From positions 1 through 7,798 of the forward strand of contig CAZJBT010000101.1 of assembly GCA_964544345.1 (NCBI GenBank): a stretch of 7,798 bases of DNA, written 5' to 3'. This stretch comes from CAKTOF01 sp964544345. GTDB lineage: Bacteria; Bacillota; Clostridia; Oscillospirales; Oscillospiraceae. Below are positions 1-5,827 of the stretch, piece by piece. Both the position numbers and the translations under genes were made by a program. Within the stretch, counting starts at the first letter, position 1. Every line of letters starts with the position of its first letter. The notes under the pieces are model-generated. The model ran no database searches. It saw only the letters and a program-made list of their open reading frames with translations, and was not told the DNA's origin.

Positions 1-496
1 GGTCAAGTCCCTGACTTCTTACGGCGCGTTTGTCGATATCGGCGGCGTCGACGGCATGGTACATGTGTCCGAGCTGAGCTGGAACCGCGTGAAGAATCCG
101 GCCGAGGTCGTCAAGGTTGGCGACGAGATCGACGTATTCGTCATTGCGCTGGATCCGGAGAAGAAGAAGATCTCGCTGGGCTACAAGACCGAGGAGACCA
201 ATCCCTGGACCATCTTCAACAGACAGTTCCAGATCGGCGACGTGGCTAAGGTCAAGATCGTCAAGCTGATGACCTTCGGCGCCTTCGCTGAGATCATCCC
301 CGGCGTCGACGGCCTGATCCACATCTCGCAGATCGCGGACCGCCGCATCGGCAAGCCCGAGGACGTTCTGTCCGAGGGTCAGGAAGTGGATGCCAAGATC
401 ATCGACATCGATCAGGAGCACAAGAGAATTTCTCTGTCCATCCGTGCGCTGCTGGTCCCGGCAGAGGAACCGGCTGAAGAGGACGAGGCTGAATAA
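1..496 (+). CDS. rpsA: S1-domain RNA-binding protein, 3' end (ribosomal protein S1 type)
   Basis: The reading frame is open from base 2 and its 5' end lies outside the window; 164 residues are visible. Two S1 (OB-fold) domains can be seen. The first is cut at its start and runs to about residue 62, with the SYGAFVDIGGVDGMVHVSELSW signature. The second spans about residues 76-151, with TFGAFAEI..GVDGLIHISQI and KRISLSIRAL. A short acidic tail (EEPAEEDEAE) ends the protein. S1 proteins bind mRNA on the 30S subunit and help translation initiation. The stretch ISLGYKTEETNPW between domains is typical of S1 proteins in Clostridia. In many of these, S1 is fused behind IspH (HMBPP reductase), so the missing N-terminus could be either plain RpsA or such a fusion; the window cannot decide. 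A strong terminator follows the stop codon. S1 family assignment is sure; the exact gene name less so. Confidence 0.9.
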   Translation, partial: VKSLTSYGAFVDIGGVDGMVHVSELSWNRVKNPAEVVKVGDEIDVFVIALDPEKKKISLGYKTEETNPWTIFNRQFQIGDVAKVKIVKLMTFGAFAEIIPGVDGLIHISQIADRRIGKPEDVLSEGQEVDAKIIDIDQEHKRISLSIRALLVPAEEPAEEDEAE

Positions 497-506
497 GTGC
501 AGGATC

Positions 507-538
507 AAAGCGGGCCGCCTATAGCGGCCCGCTTTTTT
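507..538 (+). terminator. Intrinsic terminator of the S1-domain gene
   Basis: A perfect 12-bp inverted repeat (AAAGCGGGCCGC at 507-518, GCGGCCCGCTTT at 524-535) with a 5-base loop CTATA runs into six T residues at 533-538. It begins 11 bases after the S1 stop codon. This is a textbook rho-independent terminator, and its T-run touches the Shine-Dalgarno sequence of the next gene. Confidence 0.93.
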
Positions 539-543
539 GGAGG
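539..543 (+). promoter_or_regulatory. Shine-Dalgarno GGAGG of the GNAT gene, abutting the terminator
   Basis: GGAGG lies 6 bases before the ATG at 550 and fixes this as the start. It follows directly on the terminator T-run, so there is no room for a separate promoter between terminator and gene. Expression must come from read-through or from a promoter inside the S1 coding region. Confidence 0.85.
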
Positions 544-549
544 CTTGAT

Positions 550-1023
550 ATGGATACGATTTCGCTTGTCCTGCTGGCAGAGCGCCCGGAGCTGAAGGAG
601 CAGGCCGCGGCGTGGTTTCATGCAGCGTGGGGCATTCCGCTCGAAGCGTATTTAGACAGTATGGACGCCTGCCTGCGGGCGGAAGGGGCTGTGCCGCAGT
701 GGTATCTGGCAATGACAGAACGCGCCATTGTGGGCGGGCTGGGTGTGATCGAGAACGACTTTCACGACCGCAAGGACCTGCGGCCCAACGTCTGCGCAGT
801 CTATGTGGAGCAGGCATACCGCCGTCAGGGCATTGCGGGGAGGCTTTTGCGGTTTGCCTGCGCGGATATGGCGCGGCGGGGGATCAATATGCTGTATCTT
901 TTGACCGACCACACGGGCTTCTATGAGCGCTATGGCTGGAAGTTTTACTGTATGGCGATGGGCGATGGCGAGCAAAGACCGTCCAGAATGTATCTCCACG
1001 AAGAAACGACCGGCGGGGCATGA
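550..1023 (+). CDS. GNAT-family N-acetyltransferase
   Basis: The product is 157 residues, a usual size for a single-domain GNAT enzyme, which transfers the acetyl group of acetyl-CoA to an amine. The diagnostic acetyl-CoA motif A is seen at residues 84-100: a beta strand with AVYVEQAYRRQGIAGRLL, including the Q/R-x-x-G-x-A pyrophosphate-binding turn RRQGIA. The C-terminal part has the typical GFYERYGW segment (residues 123-130), where the Tyr commonly acts as general acid. The N-terminal region (WFHAAWGIP, residues 22-30) fits GNATs annotated in Firmicutes next to housekeeping genes. The substrate (antibiotic, polyamine, protein N-terminus or other) cannot be told from the sequence. The start is supported by GGAGG six bases upstream. 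The gene converges on the ABC-F gene with only 17 bases between the stop codons. Confidence 0.9.
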   Translation: MDTISLVLLAERPELKEQAAAWFHAAWGIPLEAYLDSMDACLRAEGAVPQWYLAMTERAIVGGLGVIENDFHDRKDLRPNVCAVYVEQAYRRQGIAGRLLRFACADMARRGINMLYLLTDHTGFYERYGWKFYCMAMGDGEQRPSRMYLHEETTGGA

Positions 1024-1034
1024 CGCTCCGCCGG
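1010..1034. terminator. Possible bidirectional terminator between GNAT and ABC-F genes
   Basis: A 10-bp stem (CCGGCGGGGC at 1010-1019 with GCTCCGCCGG at 1025-1034, one G-U pair) and a 5-base loop overlap the end of the acetyltransferase gene. They stand seven bases beyond the ABC-F stop on the other strand. On the plus strand it is followed by CTTTGTTTATGCTTTT, a broken T-rich tail; on the minus strand by TCGTTTCTTC. Position between two converging genes suggests a shared terminator, though neither tail is a clean T-run. Confidence 0.5.
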
Positions 1035-1040
1035 CTTTGT

Positions 1041-2645
1041 TTATGCTTTTGCAAGCTTCCACGCAAGGTATTCATCATAGCTGCCCAGCCGGTCGATGAT
1101 CGTGCCGTCGGGCGTGAACTCAATGACGCGGTTACATGTCGTCTGCAGCAGCTCGTGGTCGTGCGAGGCAAGCAGAACATTGCCCGGGAAAGCCACGAGG
1201 CCTTTGTTGACGGCCTGGATAGCCTCCATATCCAGATGGTTGGTCGGCTGGTCAAGCAGCACCACATTGGCGCCCGAAAGCATCATCCGCGAGAGCATGC
1301 AGCGGACTTTCTCGCCGCCGGAGAGCACGTTGACGGGCTTGAACACCTCGTCGCCCGAGAAGAGCATCCGGCCGAGGAAGCCGCGCAGATACACGTCGTC
1401 CTTCTTAGCGGAGAATTGACGGATCCAGTCGACGAGCGAATCTGTGCAGCCGTCAAAGTACGCCGAATTGTCCTTGGGCAGATAGCTGGTCGTAACGGTC
1501 TGACCCCATTTGACGCTGCCCTCGTCCGGCTCCAGCTCGCCCATAAGGATCTTAAAAAGGGTCGTCTGCGCCAGCTCATTTTCGCCCACGAAGGCGATCT
1601 TGTCGTTTTTGCCGACGATGAAGCTGACCTTGTCGAGCAGCTTCACACCGTCGACGGTTTTGGATACGTCCGTCACAAACAAAATGTCCTTGCCGACCTC
1701 GCGCTCGCGCTCGAAGCCGACGAAGGGATACCGGCGCGAGGAGGCGGGCATCTCCTCCACGGTAAGCTTGTCGAGAAGCCTCCGGCGGGATGTGGCCTGC
1801 TTGCTTTTGGCCTTGTTGGCGGCAAAGCGGGCGATGAAGGTCTGCAGCTCGGCGATCTTTTCCTCGTTGCGCTTGTTCTTGTTGCGGATGAGCTGCTGGA
1901 CGAGCTGCGACGACTCATACCAGAAGTCATAGTTGCCGACGTACTGCTTGATCTTGCCGTAGTCGATGTCGATGATGTGCGTGCAGACGGTGTTGAGAAA
2001 GTGCCGGTCATGGCTGACCACGATCACAAGGCCGGTGTCCTCGTACTCCAAAATGAAATTCTCCAGCCAGTTGATGGCCTCGATATCAAGGTTGTTGGTC
2101 GGCTCGTCGAGCATGACCACGTCCGGCTTGCCGAACAGCGCCTGCGCCAGCAGCACCTTTACCTTGTCTCTGGGATCGGTGTTCGCCATGAGGTCGCTGT
2201 GATGTTCCACCGGGATGCCAAGGCCCTGCAGCAGCCTGCTGGCGTCGGATTCGGCCTCCCAGCCGTCCATCTCGGCAAATTCGACCTCCAGCTCGCTGGC
2301 GCGCATGCCGTCCTCTTCCGAAAAGTCCTCTTTTTCATACAGCGCGTCCTTTTCCTTCATGACGTCGTACAGGCGGTGGTTGCCCATAATGACAGTATCG
2401 AGCACCGTGTACGCGTCATATTGGAATTGATCCTGCTGCAGCACGGACATCCGCGCGCCGGGCTTCAGCGTGACGGAGCCGGAGGTCGGCTCAAGCGCGC
2501 CGGAGAGGATCTTCAAAAATGTGGATTTTCCAGCGCCGTTTGCGCCGATCACGCCGTAGCAGTTGCCGGGGGTGAACTGCAGGTCGACATTTTTAAACAG
2601 CACGCTGCCGCCGAACTGCATGGCGAGATTGCTGATCGTAATCAT
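1041..2645 (-). CDS. ABC-F family ATPase, YbiT type, with a degenerate second ATP site
   Basis: The product is 534 residues from the chosen start. ABC-F proteins have two fused ATPase domains, no membrane part, and act on the ribosome (translation factors or antibiotic protection). NBD1 shows Walker A GANGAGKS (34-41), Q-loop LQQDQF (69-74), Walker B VVMLDE (176-181) and H-loop SHDRHF (211-216). The interdomain linker, about 236-310, contains FIARFAANKAKSKQATSR, much like E. coli YbiT. NBD2 has the signature LSGGEK (441-446) and H-loop SHDHE (494-498). Its Walker A reads GENELAQT (354-361, Lys replaced by Gln) and its Walker B ends in LLDQ (463-466, catalytic Glu replaced by Gln). NBD1 in turn lacks an LSGG signature (DPRDKVKVLLAQALF), as in YbiT. 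The long arm insert at about 86-135 also fits YbiT. Start: an ATG at 2663 is in frame but has no ribosome site, while the ATG at 2645 has AAGGAG seven bases upstream and gives the family N-terminus MITISNLAMQFG. Antibiotic resistance is unlikely for this subfamily but not excluded. Confidence 0.95.
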   Translation of the reverse strand: MITISNLAMQFGGSVLFKNVDLQFTPGNCYGVIGANGAGKSTFLKILSGALEPTSGSVTLKPGARMSVLQQDQFQYDAYTVLDTVIMGNHRLYDVMKEKDALYEKEDFSEEDGMRASELEVEFAEMDGWEAESDASRLLQGLGIPVEHHSDLMANTDPRDKVKVLLAQALFGKPDVVMLDEPTNNLDIEAINWLENFILEYEDTGLVIVVSHDRHFLNTVCTHIIDIDYGKIKQYVGNYDFWYESSQLVQQLIRNKNKRNEEKIAELQTFIARFAANKAKSKQATSRRRLLDKLTVEEMPASSRRYPFVGFEREREVGKDILFVTDVSKTVDGVKLLDKVSFIVGKNDKIAFVGENELAQTTLFKILMGELEPDEGSVKWGQTVTTSYLPKDNSAYFDGCTDSLVDWIRQFSAKKDDVYLRGFLGRMLFSGDEVFKPVNVLSGGEKVRCMLSRMMLSGANVVLLDQPTNHLDMEAIQAVNKGLVAFPGNVLLASHDHELLQTTCNRVIEFTPDGTIIDRLGSYDEYLAWKLAKA

Positions 2646-2652
2646 GGGGACG

Positions 2653-2658
2653 CTCCTT
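2653..2658 (-). promoter_or_regulatory. Shine-Dalgarno AAGGAG that fixes the ABC-F start
   Basis: On the minus strand AAGGAG stands seven bases before the ATG at 2645. The alternative in-frame ATG at 2663 lies upstream of it and has only an A-rich leader, so the shorter protein is the better model. Confidence 0.85.
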
Positions 2659-2674
2659 TGCATGTGTTTTTCTT

Positions 2675-2680
2675 ATTCTA
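2675..2680 (-). promoter_or_regulatory. Possible extended -10 promoter of the ABC-F gene
   Basis: The minus strand reads TGG-TAGAAT, a TGn extended -10 with five of six consensus bases. No good -35 is found 16-18 bases upstream (TATCCC at 17). A start near 2668 would give a leader of about 23 bases before the ATG at 2645, enough to hold the ribosome site but not enough to translate from 2663. Confidence 0.45.
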
Positions 2681-2766
2681 CCACACTTTTTGCCGCAGGG
2701 ATAGGCCATTTGGCTCAATTTGTTGCGCAGATGTCAAACGCCGTATTATGAACAGAACGTGAATTT

Positions 2767-2790
2767 TTGCAAAAAGGTCTTGCAAAAGGT
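2767..2790 (+). repeat. Short tandem repeat TTGCAAAA(A)GGT upstream of htpG
   Basis: TTGCAAAAAGGT (2767-2778) and TTGCAAAAGGT (2780-2790) lie 13 bases apart, differ by one A, and the second copy includes the predicted -35 hexamer of htpG. The first copy is also part of a 12-base palindrome TTTTTGCAAAAA (2764-2775). This may be a second operator or simply A/T-rich promoter sequence. Confidence 0.5.
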
Positions 2791-2807
2791 AGAAAATGGA
2801 CTATAAT
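2780..2807 (+). promoter_or_regulatory. Sigma-A type promoter of htpG
   Basis: A perfect -10 TATAAT (2802-2807) is preceded by TTGCAA (2780-2785; four of six consensus bases), 16 bases apart. Transcription should start at about 2813-2815, inside the CIRCE element, giving a leader of about 47 bases. No other sequence in this gap makes as good a promoter for htpG. Confidence 0.82.
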
Positions 2808-2811
2808 ACAT

Positions 2812-2838
2812 TTAGCACTTAAGACAAGAGAGTGCTAA
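2812..2838 (+). promoter_or_regulatory. CIRCE operator (HrcA binding site) of htpG
   Basis: The half sites TTAGCACTT (2812-2820) and GAGTGCTAA (2830-2838) are separated by exactly nine bases. This matches the CIRCE consensus TTAGCACTC-N9-GAGTGCTAA with a single mismatch, the T at 2820. The element covers the predicted transcription start just behind a TATAAT box, the standard arrangement for repression by HrcA, which lets go under heat stress. The hrcA gene itself is not in this window. In the mRNA the same repeat can form a leader hairpin. Confidence 0.95.
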
Positions 2839-2847
2839 AATTTGTAC

Positions 2848-2857
2848 GGGACGTGAT
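2848..2857 (+). promoter_or_regulatory. Ribosome binding site of htpG
   Basis: GGGACGTGAT matches AGGAGGTGAT (the sequence complementary to the 16S rRNA 3' end) at eight of ten positions, with a mismatch in the core. The core is about seven bases from the ATG at 2861. It is less regular than the AGGAG sites of the other genes here but correctly placed. Confidence 0.65.
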
Positions 2858-2860
2858 ACT

Positions 2861-4750
2861 ATGGCGAAAAAGCAATTCAAGGCGGAATCGAAGCGCCTGC
2901 TTGATCTGATGATCAATTCTATCTATACCCATCAGGAGATCTTCCTGCGTGAAATTATTTCCAACGCCTCTGACGCGATCGATAAGCTGGCCTATTTGGC
3001 GCTGACTGACGAAAAGGTCGGGTTGAATCGCGGCGACTTTGCCATTGAGCTGAAGGCGGACGAGTCCGCGCGCACGCTGACGGTGTCCGATAACGGCATC
3101 GGCATGGATCAGAGCGAGATGGAAAGCAATCTTGGCACCATCTGCCGCTCGGGCAGCCTGCAATTCAAAAACGACATGGACAAGGCCGAGGATATCGACA
3201 TCATCGGCCAGTTTGGCGTGGGCTTCTATTCGGCGTTCATGGTCGCAGAGAAGGTCACGGTGATCTCGAAAAAATACGGCTCGGACGAGGCGTGGAAGTG
3301 GACCTCCTCCGGCGCCGACGGCTATACCATCGAACCGGCCGAGCGCGCGGCCGCCGGCACGGACGTCATCATGACGCTCAAGGCCGACACGGAGGATGAG
3401 AAGTACTCGCGCTTCCTCAAGAGCTGGGAGCTGCAGCAACTGGTCAAGAAGTACTCCGACTATATCCGCTACCCCATCAAGATGGAGGTCGAAAAGAGCC
3501 GCGTGAAGGAGGAAAGCAAGGACTCTGACAAGCCGGAATATGAGACCTACACCGAGGTCGAAACGCTCAACTCCATGGTGCCCATCTGGCAGAAGAACAA
3601 GAAGGACGTCACGCAGGAGGAGTACAACAGCTTCTATAAAGAAAAGTTCTACGACTATGAAGATCCTGTGGCCGTCATCCACGCCAGCGTGGAGGGCGCG
3701 GTGACGTATAAGGCGCTTCTGTACATTCCGGCGAAGGCACCGTATGATTTCTACACCAAGGAATTCAAAAAGGGCCTGCAGCTGTACTCGTCGGGCGTGA
3801 TGATCATGGAGCACTGCGAGGATTTGCTGCCCGATTGCTTCCGCTTTGTGCGCGGCGTGGTCGATTCGCAGGATCTGAGCCTGAATATCTCCCGTGAGAT
3901 GCTGCAGCATGACCGGCAGCTGAAGTTCATTGCGGGCAATCTGGAAAAGAAGATCAAAGCGGAGCTGTCCAAGCTGATGGAGTCCGAGCGCGAGAAGTAT
4001 GAGAAGTTCTATGCCGCCTTTGGCGCGCAGCTCAAATACGGCGTGCTGAACGACTACGGCGCGAAGAAGGAGCTGCTGCAGGATCTGCTGCTGTACTGGT
4101 CGAGCAAGGAGAACAAGCTCGTGTCCTTCAAGGAGTATCTTGCCGCCATGCCGGAGGAGCAGAAGTATATCTACTACGCAAACGGCGAAAGCAAGGAGCA
4201 TCTGACGCAGCTGCCGCAGCTGGAGCAGCTCAGGGACAAGGGCTACGACGTGCTGTTCATGACCGACGAGGTCGACGGCTTTATGCCGCAGACGCTCGGC
4301 AAATACGGCGAGAAGGAGTTCCGCAGCATCACGCAGGACGATCTCGGTCTTGCCAGCGAGGATGAGAAGAAGGCCGCCGAGGAGCAGACGGAAAAGGCCA
4401 AGCCGACGCTTGATTTTATCAAGCAGACGCTGGGCGAGCGTATCAAGGAGGTCCGCCTCAGTCAGAATTTGGGCAGCCATCCCGTCTGCGTCGTCCCGGC
4501 CGAGGGCATGACGTTCGAGATGGAGAAGTATTTCAAGCGCCTGAATCCCGAGATGGGCATGAAGGCCGAGCGCGTGCTCGAACTGAACGGCGAGCATCCC
4601 GTCTTCGCCAAGCTGCAGATCGCCGTGGCGCAGGAGCCGGACAAGGCCGCGAAGATGGTCAAGATCCTCTACGCGCAGGCGCTTCTGATGGCGAACCTGC
4701 CGCTGGACAACGCAAGCGAATATACGGACCTCGTCTGCGAGCTGCTCTGA
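2861..4750 (+). CDS. htpG: Molecular chaperone HtpG (bacterial Hsp90)
   Basis: A complete 629-residue protein, the usual length for bacterial HtpG, a cytosolic ATP-driven homodimeric chaperone that remodels client proteins. The N-terminal GHKL ATPase domain has all expected motifs: LREIISNASDAIDKL with catalytic Glu31 and Asn35, VSDNGIGM (75-82) with Asp77, GTICRSGS (92-99), the lid glycine motif IGQFGVGFYSAF (115-126), and GTDVIMTL (166-173). The middle domain carries PIWQKNKKDVT (241-251) and the nucleotide-contacting Arg345 in LSLNISREML (339-348). The C-terminal dimerisation domain runs from about residue 515 to the end. The linker between N and middle domains is short (about residues 215-230), as in bacteria. 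The gene stands alone, with its own promoter and a CIRCE operator, so it probably belongs to the HrcA regulon together with groE/dnaK. A strong hairpin follows. No damaged motif was seen. Confidence 0.98.
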   Translation: MAKKQFKAESKRLLDLMINSIYTHQEIFLREIISNASDAIDKLAYLALTDEKVGLNRGDFAIELKADESARTLTVSDNGIGMDQSEMESNLGTICRSGSLQFKNDMDKAEDIDIIGQFGVGFYSAFMVAEKVTVISKKYGSDEAWKWTSSGADGYTIEPAERAAAGTDVIMTLKADTEDEKYSRFLKSWELQQLVKKYSDYIRYPIKMEVEKSRVKEESKDSDKPEYETYTEVETLNSMVPIWQKNKKDVTQEEYNSFYKEKFYDYEDPVAVIHASVEGAVTYKALLYIPAKAPYDFYTKEFKKGLQLYSSGVMIMEHCEDLLPDCFRFVRGVVDSQDLSLNISREMLQHDRQLKFIAGNLEKKIKAELSKLMESEREKYEKFYAAFGAQLKYGVLNDYGAKKELLQDLLLYWSSKENKLVSFKEYLAAMPEEQKYIYYANGESKEHLTQLPQLEQLRDKGYDVLFMTDEVDGFMPQTLGKYGEKEFRSITQDDLGLASEDEKKAAEEQTEKAKPTLDFIKQTLGERIKEVRLSQNLGSHPVCVVPAEGMTFEMEKYFKRLNPEMGMKAERVLELNGEHPVFAKLQIAVAQEPDKAAKMVKILYAQALLMANLPLDNASEYTDLVCELL

Positions 4751-4775
4751 TATCCAGACGGACGCAGCATGATAG

Positions 4776-4815
4776 AAGGCCCCCAAGGCGGTTTGCTGAC
4801 CGCCTTGGGGGCCTT
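4776..4815. terminator. Perfect 17-bp hairpin between htpG and the sortase gene, probably a bidirectional terminator
   Basis: AAGGCCCCCAAGGCGGT (4776-4792) and its exact complement (4799-4815) enclose a six-base loop TTGCTG. It begins 25 bases after the htpG stop and lies 33 bases beyond the sortase stop on the other strand. The T-tails are poor (TTTGAGATTG on the plus strand, CTATCATG on the minus strand), but the stem is very stable and sits exactly between convergent genes. Confidence 0.8.
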
Positions 4816-4848
4816 TGAGATTGTAACGTTCGCGTGACCGAGATGCCG

Positions 4849-5709
4849 TCAGCGTTGGGATTTGCCGTCGGCGCGTGTTCCTTGCCTGCGGTTTTTGCGT
4901 CTGGTGGAGATCAGCAGCACGATCAACAGCAGCAGCAGGACCGGTACGGCCAGCAGCGGAGCCACGATCACAGGCTCGACCTGCATGGCTTCGGCGGTGA
5001 CGCGGACAGTTTTTGCGACCGGCTGATTCTCTATACGATGCCCGCGTACCAATAGCCGGTGCGTGTTGATGCCGTAGGGCGTGCAGGTGACGAGGGTACA
5101 GTAATCCTTGCCCGCTTCAATTTCGAGCGACTGCATCTCATACGGCTCGACAATGAGGATCTGATCCACCTCGTAGGTCAGCGTCTCGTCGAGCACCTGC
5201 AAAAGAAAAATATCGCCGACAGTCAGTTGGTCAAGGTTGGTGAACAGCTTCGCACTGGGAAGTCCCCGGTGGCCAGACAGCACGCTGTGCGTGCCTGCGC
5301 CGCCGATGGGCAGCGACGTGCCCTCGATATGGCCCACGGCGATCTGCAGCACCGACTCCTCCGTGCCGTGATAGATGGGCAGGCTGCAGCCGATCAGCGG
5401 AATTTCAATGTAGCCGATCACGCCGCTGCCGGAGACATTCAGAAGACTTTCGTATTCCAAGCGTTCTTCCTCGCTCATCTCGTAGCGGTTGACCTTACTC
5501 AAGAGCGTGCGGTTGTAGCGCTCGGCGTCTTCCCAAAGCTGGCTGTACACGTCGGTGTCCAAATTAGCTACCTGTTGGGCGTATTCGGTAATGGCTTTGG
5601 ATTGGTGCAGCGAGTTCCAGTAGTCGCTGAGCGTGGGATACAGCAGCAGAGACAGGCCGAACAGAAATGCCAATATTAAGATCACGGTTGATATGACGCC
5701 TTTTTTCAT
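4849..5709 (-). CDS. Class C sortase (pilin polymerase type)
   Basis: A 286-residue membrane-bound transpeptidase. A class C sortase cleaves an LPXTG-like signal, forms a thioester with the substrate and joins pilin subunits to one another. An N-terminal membrane segment (about 5-25) is followed by a helical region and the sortase beta-barrel. Catalytic residues are His147 in LSGHRGLPSAKLF, Cys209 in TLVTCTPYGINTHRLLVRGHR, and Arg218. GYIEIPLIG (99-107) and LPIYHGT (110-116) are typical of class C. A second membrane segment (about 247-268) and a basic tail (RRKNRRQ) at the C-terminus also mark class C. The DPW/DPF lid motif seen in many pilin sortases is not present in residues 26-95. The start ATG is supported by AGGAGA seven bases upstream. 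It lies downstream of the repeat-containing LPEAG protein on the same strand, 118 bases away, and is therefore its likely processing enzyme. Confidence 0.95.
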   Translation of the reverse strand: MKKGVISTVILILAFLFGLSLLLYPTLSDYWNSLHQSKAITEYAQQVANLDTDVYSQLWEDAERYNRTLLSKVNRYEMSEEERLEYESLLNVSGSGVIGYIEIPLIGCSLPIYHGTEESVLQIAVGHIEGTSLPIGGAGTHSVLSGHRGLPSAKLFTNLDQLTVGDIFLLQVLDETLTYEVDQILIVEPYEMQSLEIEAGKDYCTLVTCTPYGINTHRLLVRGHRIENQPVAKTVRVTAEAMQVEPVIVAPLLAVPVLLLLLIVLLISTRRKNRRQGTRADGKSQR

Positions 5710-5716
5710 GCGGGCT

Positions 5717-5722
5717 TCTCCT
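5717..5722 (-). promoter_or_regulatory. Shine-Dalgarno of the sortase gene
   Basis: On the minus strand AGGAGA stands seven bases before the ATG at 5709. It lies just downstream of the inverted repeat 5724-5753 in the transcript. Confidence 0.8.
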
Positions 5723-5723
5723 G

Positions 5724-5753
5724 GCGGCCGTCCATGTGTGCCGGGGCGGCCGC
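5724..5753 (-). repeat. Inverted repeat directly upstream of the sortase ribosome site
   Basis: GCGGCCG (5724-5730) and CGGCCGC (5747-5753) form a 7-bp all-GC stem with a 16-base loop. In the mRNA the stem would end one base before the AGGAGA site, so it may affect translation of the sortase. There is no T-run, so it does not look like a terminator. Confidence 0.5.
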
Positions 5754-5755
5754 TT

Positions 5756-5783
5756 TGCCGGGGAGCAGAAGCGCTCCCCGGCA
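5756..5783 (-). repeat. 11-bp inverted repeat between pilin-like gene and sortase gene
   Basis: TGCCGGGGAGC (5756-5766) and GCTCCCCGGCA (5773-5783) pair perfectly around a six-base loop. On the minus strand, the direction of transcription, it is followed by AAGCGGCC rather than T residues. It therefore fits an mRNA-stabilising or processing hairpin, or a weak attenuator, better than a full terminator. The remainder of the 118-base spacer is GC-rich with no coding evidence. Confidence 0.7.
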
Positions 5784-5827
5784 GACGTATGTGACGCGGC
5801 TTCTGCGGCGGCGCCGCTTGCGGCTGC

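Noticed and set aside
1041..2645. ABC-F gene as an antibiotic-resistance determinant.
   Set aside because: Motifs and linker match the YbiT housekeeping type rather than the Vga/Lsa/OptrA-type resistance proteins with long antibiotic-protection linkers; resistance is not supported by the sequence.
2646..2663. ATG at 2663 as start of the ABC-F protein (six extra residues).
   Set aside because: No ribosome site precedes it, while AAGGAG lies between it and the ATG at 2645, which also matches the family N-terminus.
2732..2737. TTGACA on the minus strand as -35 of the ABC-F gene.
   Set aside because: Seventeen bases downstream there is only GCCAAA, no usable -10.
1020..2762. A 580-codon open frame on the plus strand opposite the ABC-F gene.
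   Set aside because: It is the antisense shadow of a clear ABC-F gene, again with low-complexity Val/Leu/Ala/His-rich translation and no ribosome site.
2776..2796. A CtsR-like operator (GGTC...GGTA) in front of htpG.
   Set aside because: The two GGT units are 12 bases apart instead of 10 and lack the TCAAA continuation of the CtsR heptad.
2819..4786. A 655-codon open frame on the minus strand opposite htpG.
   Set aside because: It lies wholly over htpG, which has every Hsp90 motif. The antisense translation is a Leu/His/Arg-rich low-complexity product with no recognisable domain. Open antisense frames of this kind are expected from GC-biased codon use.
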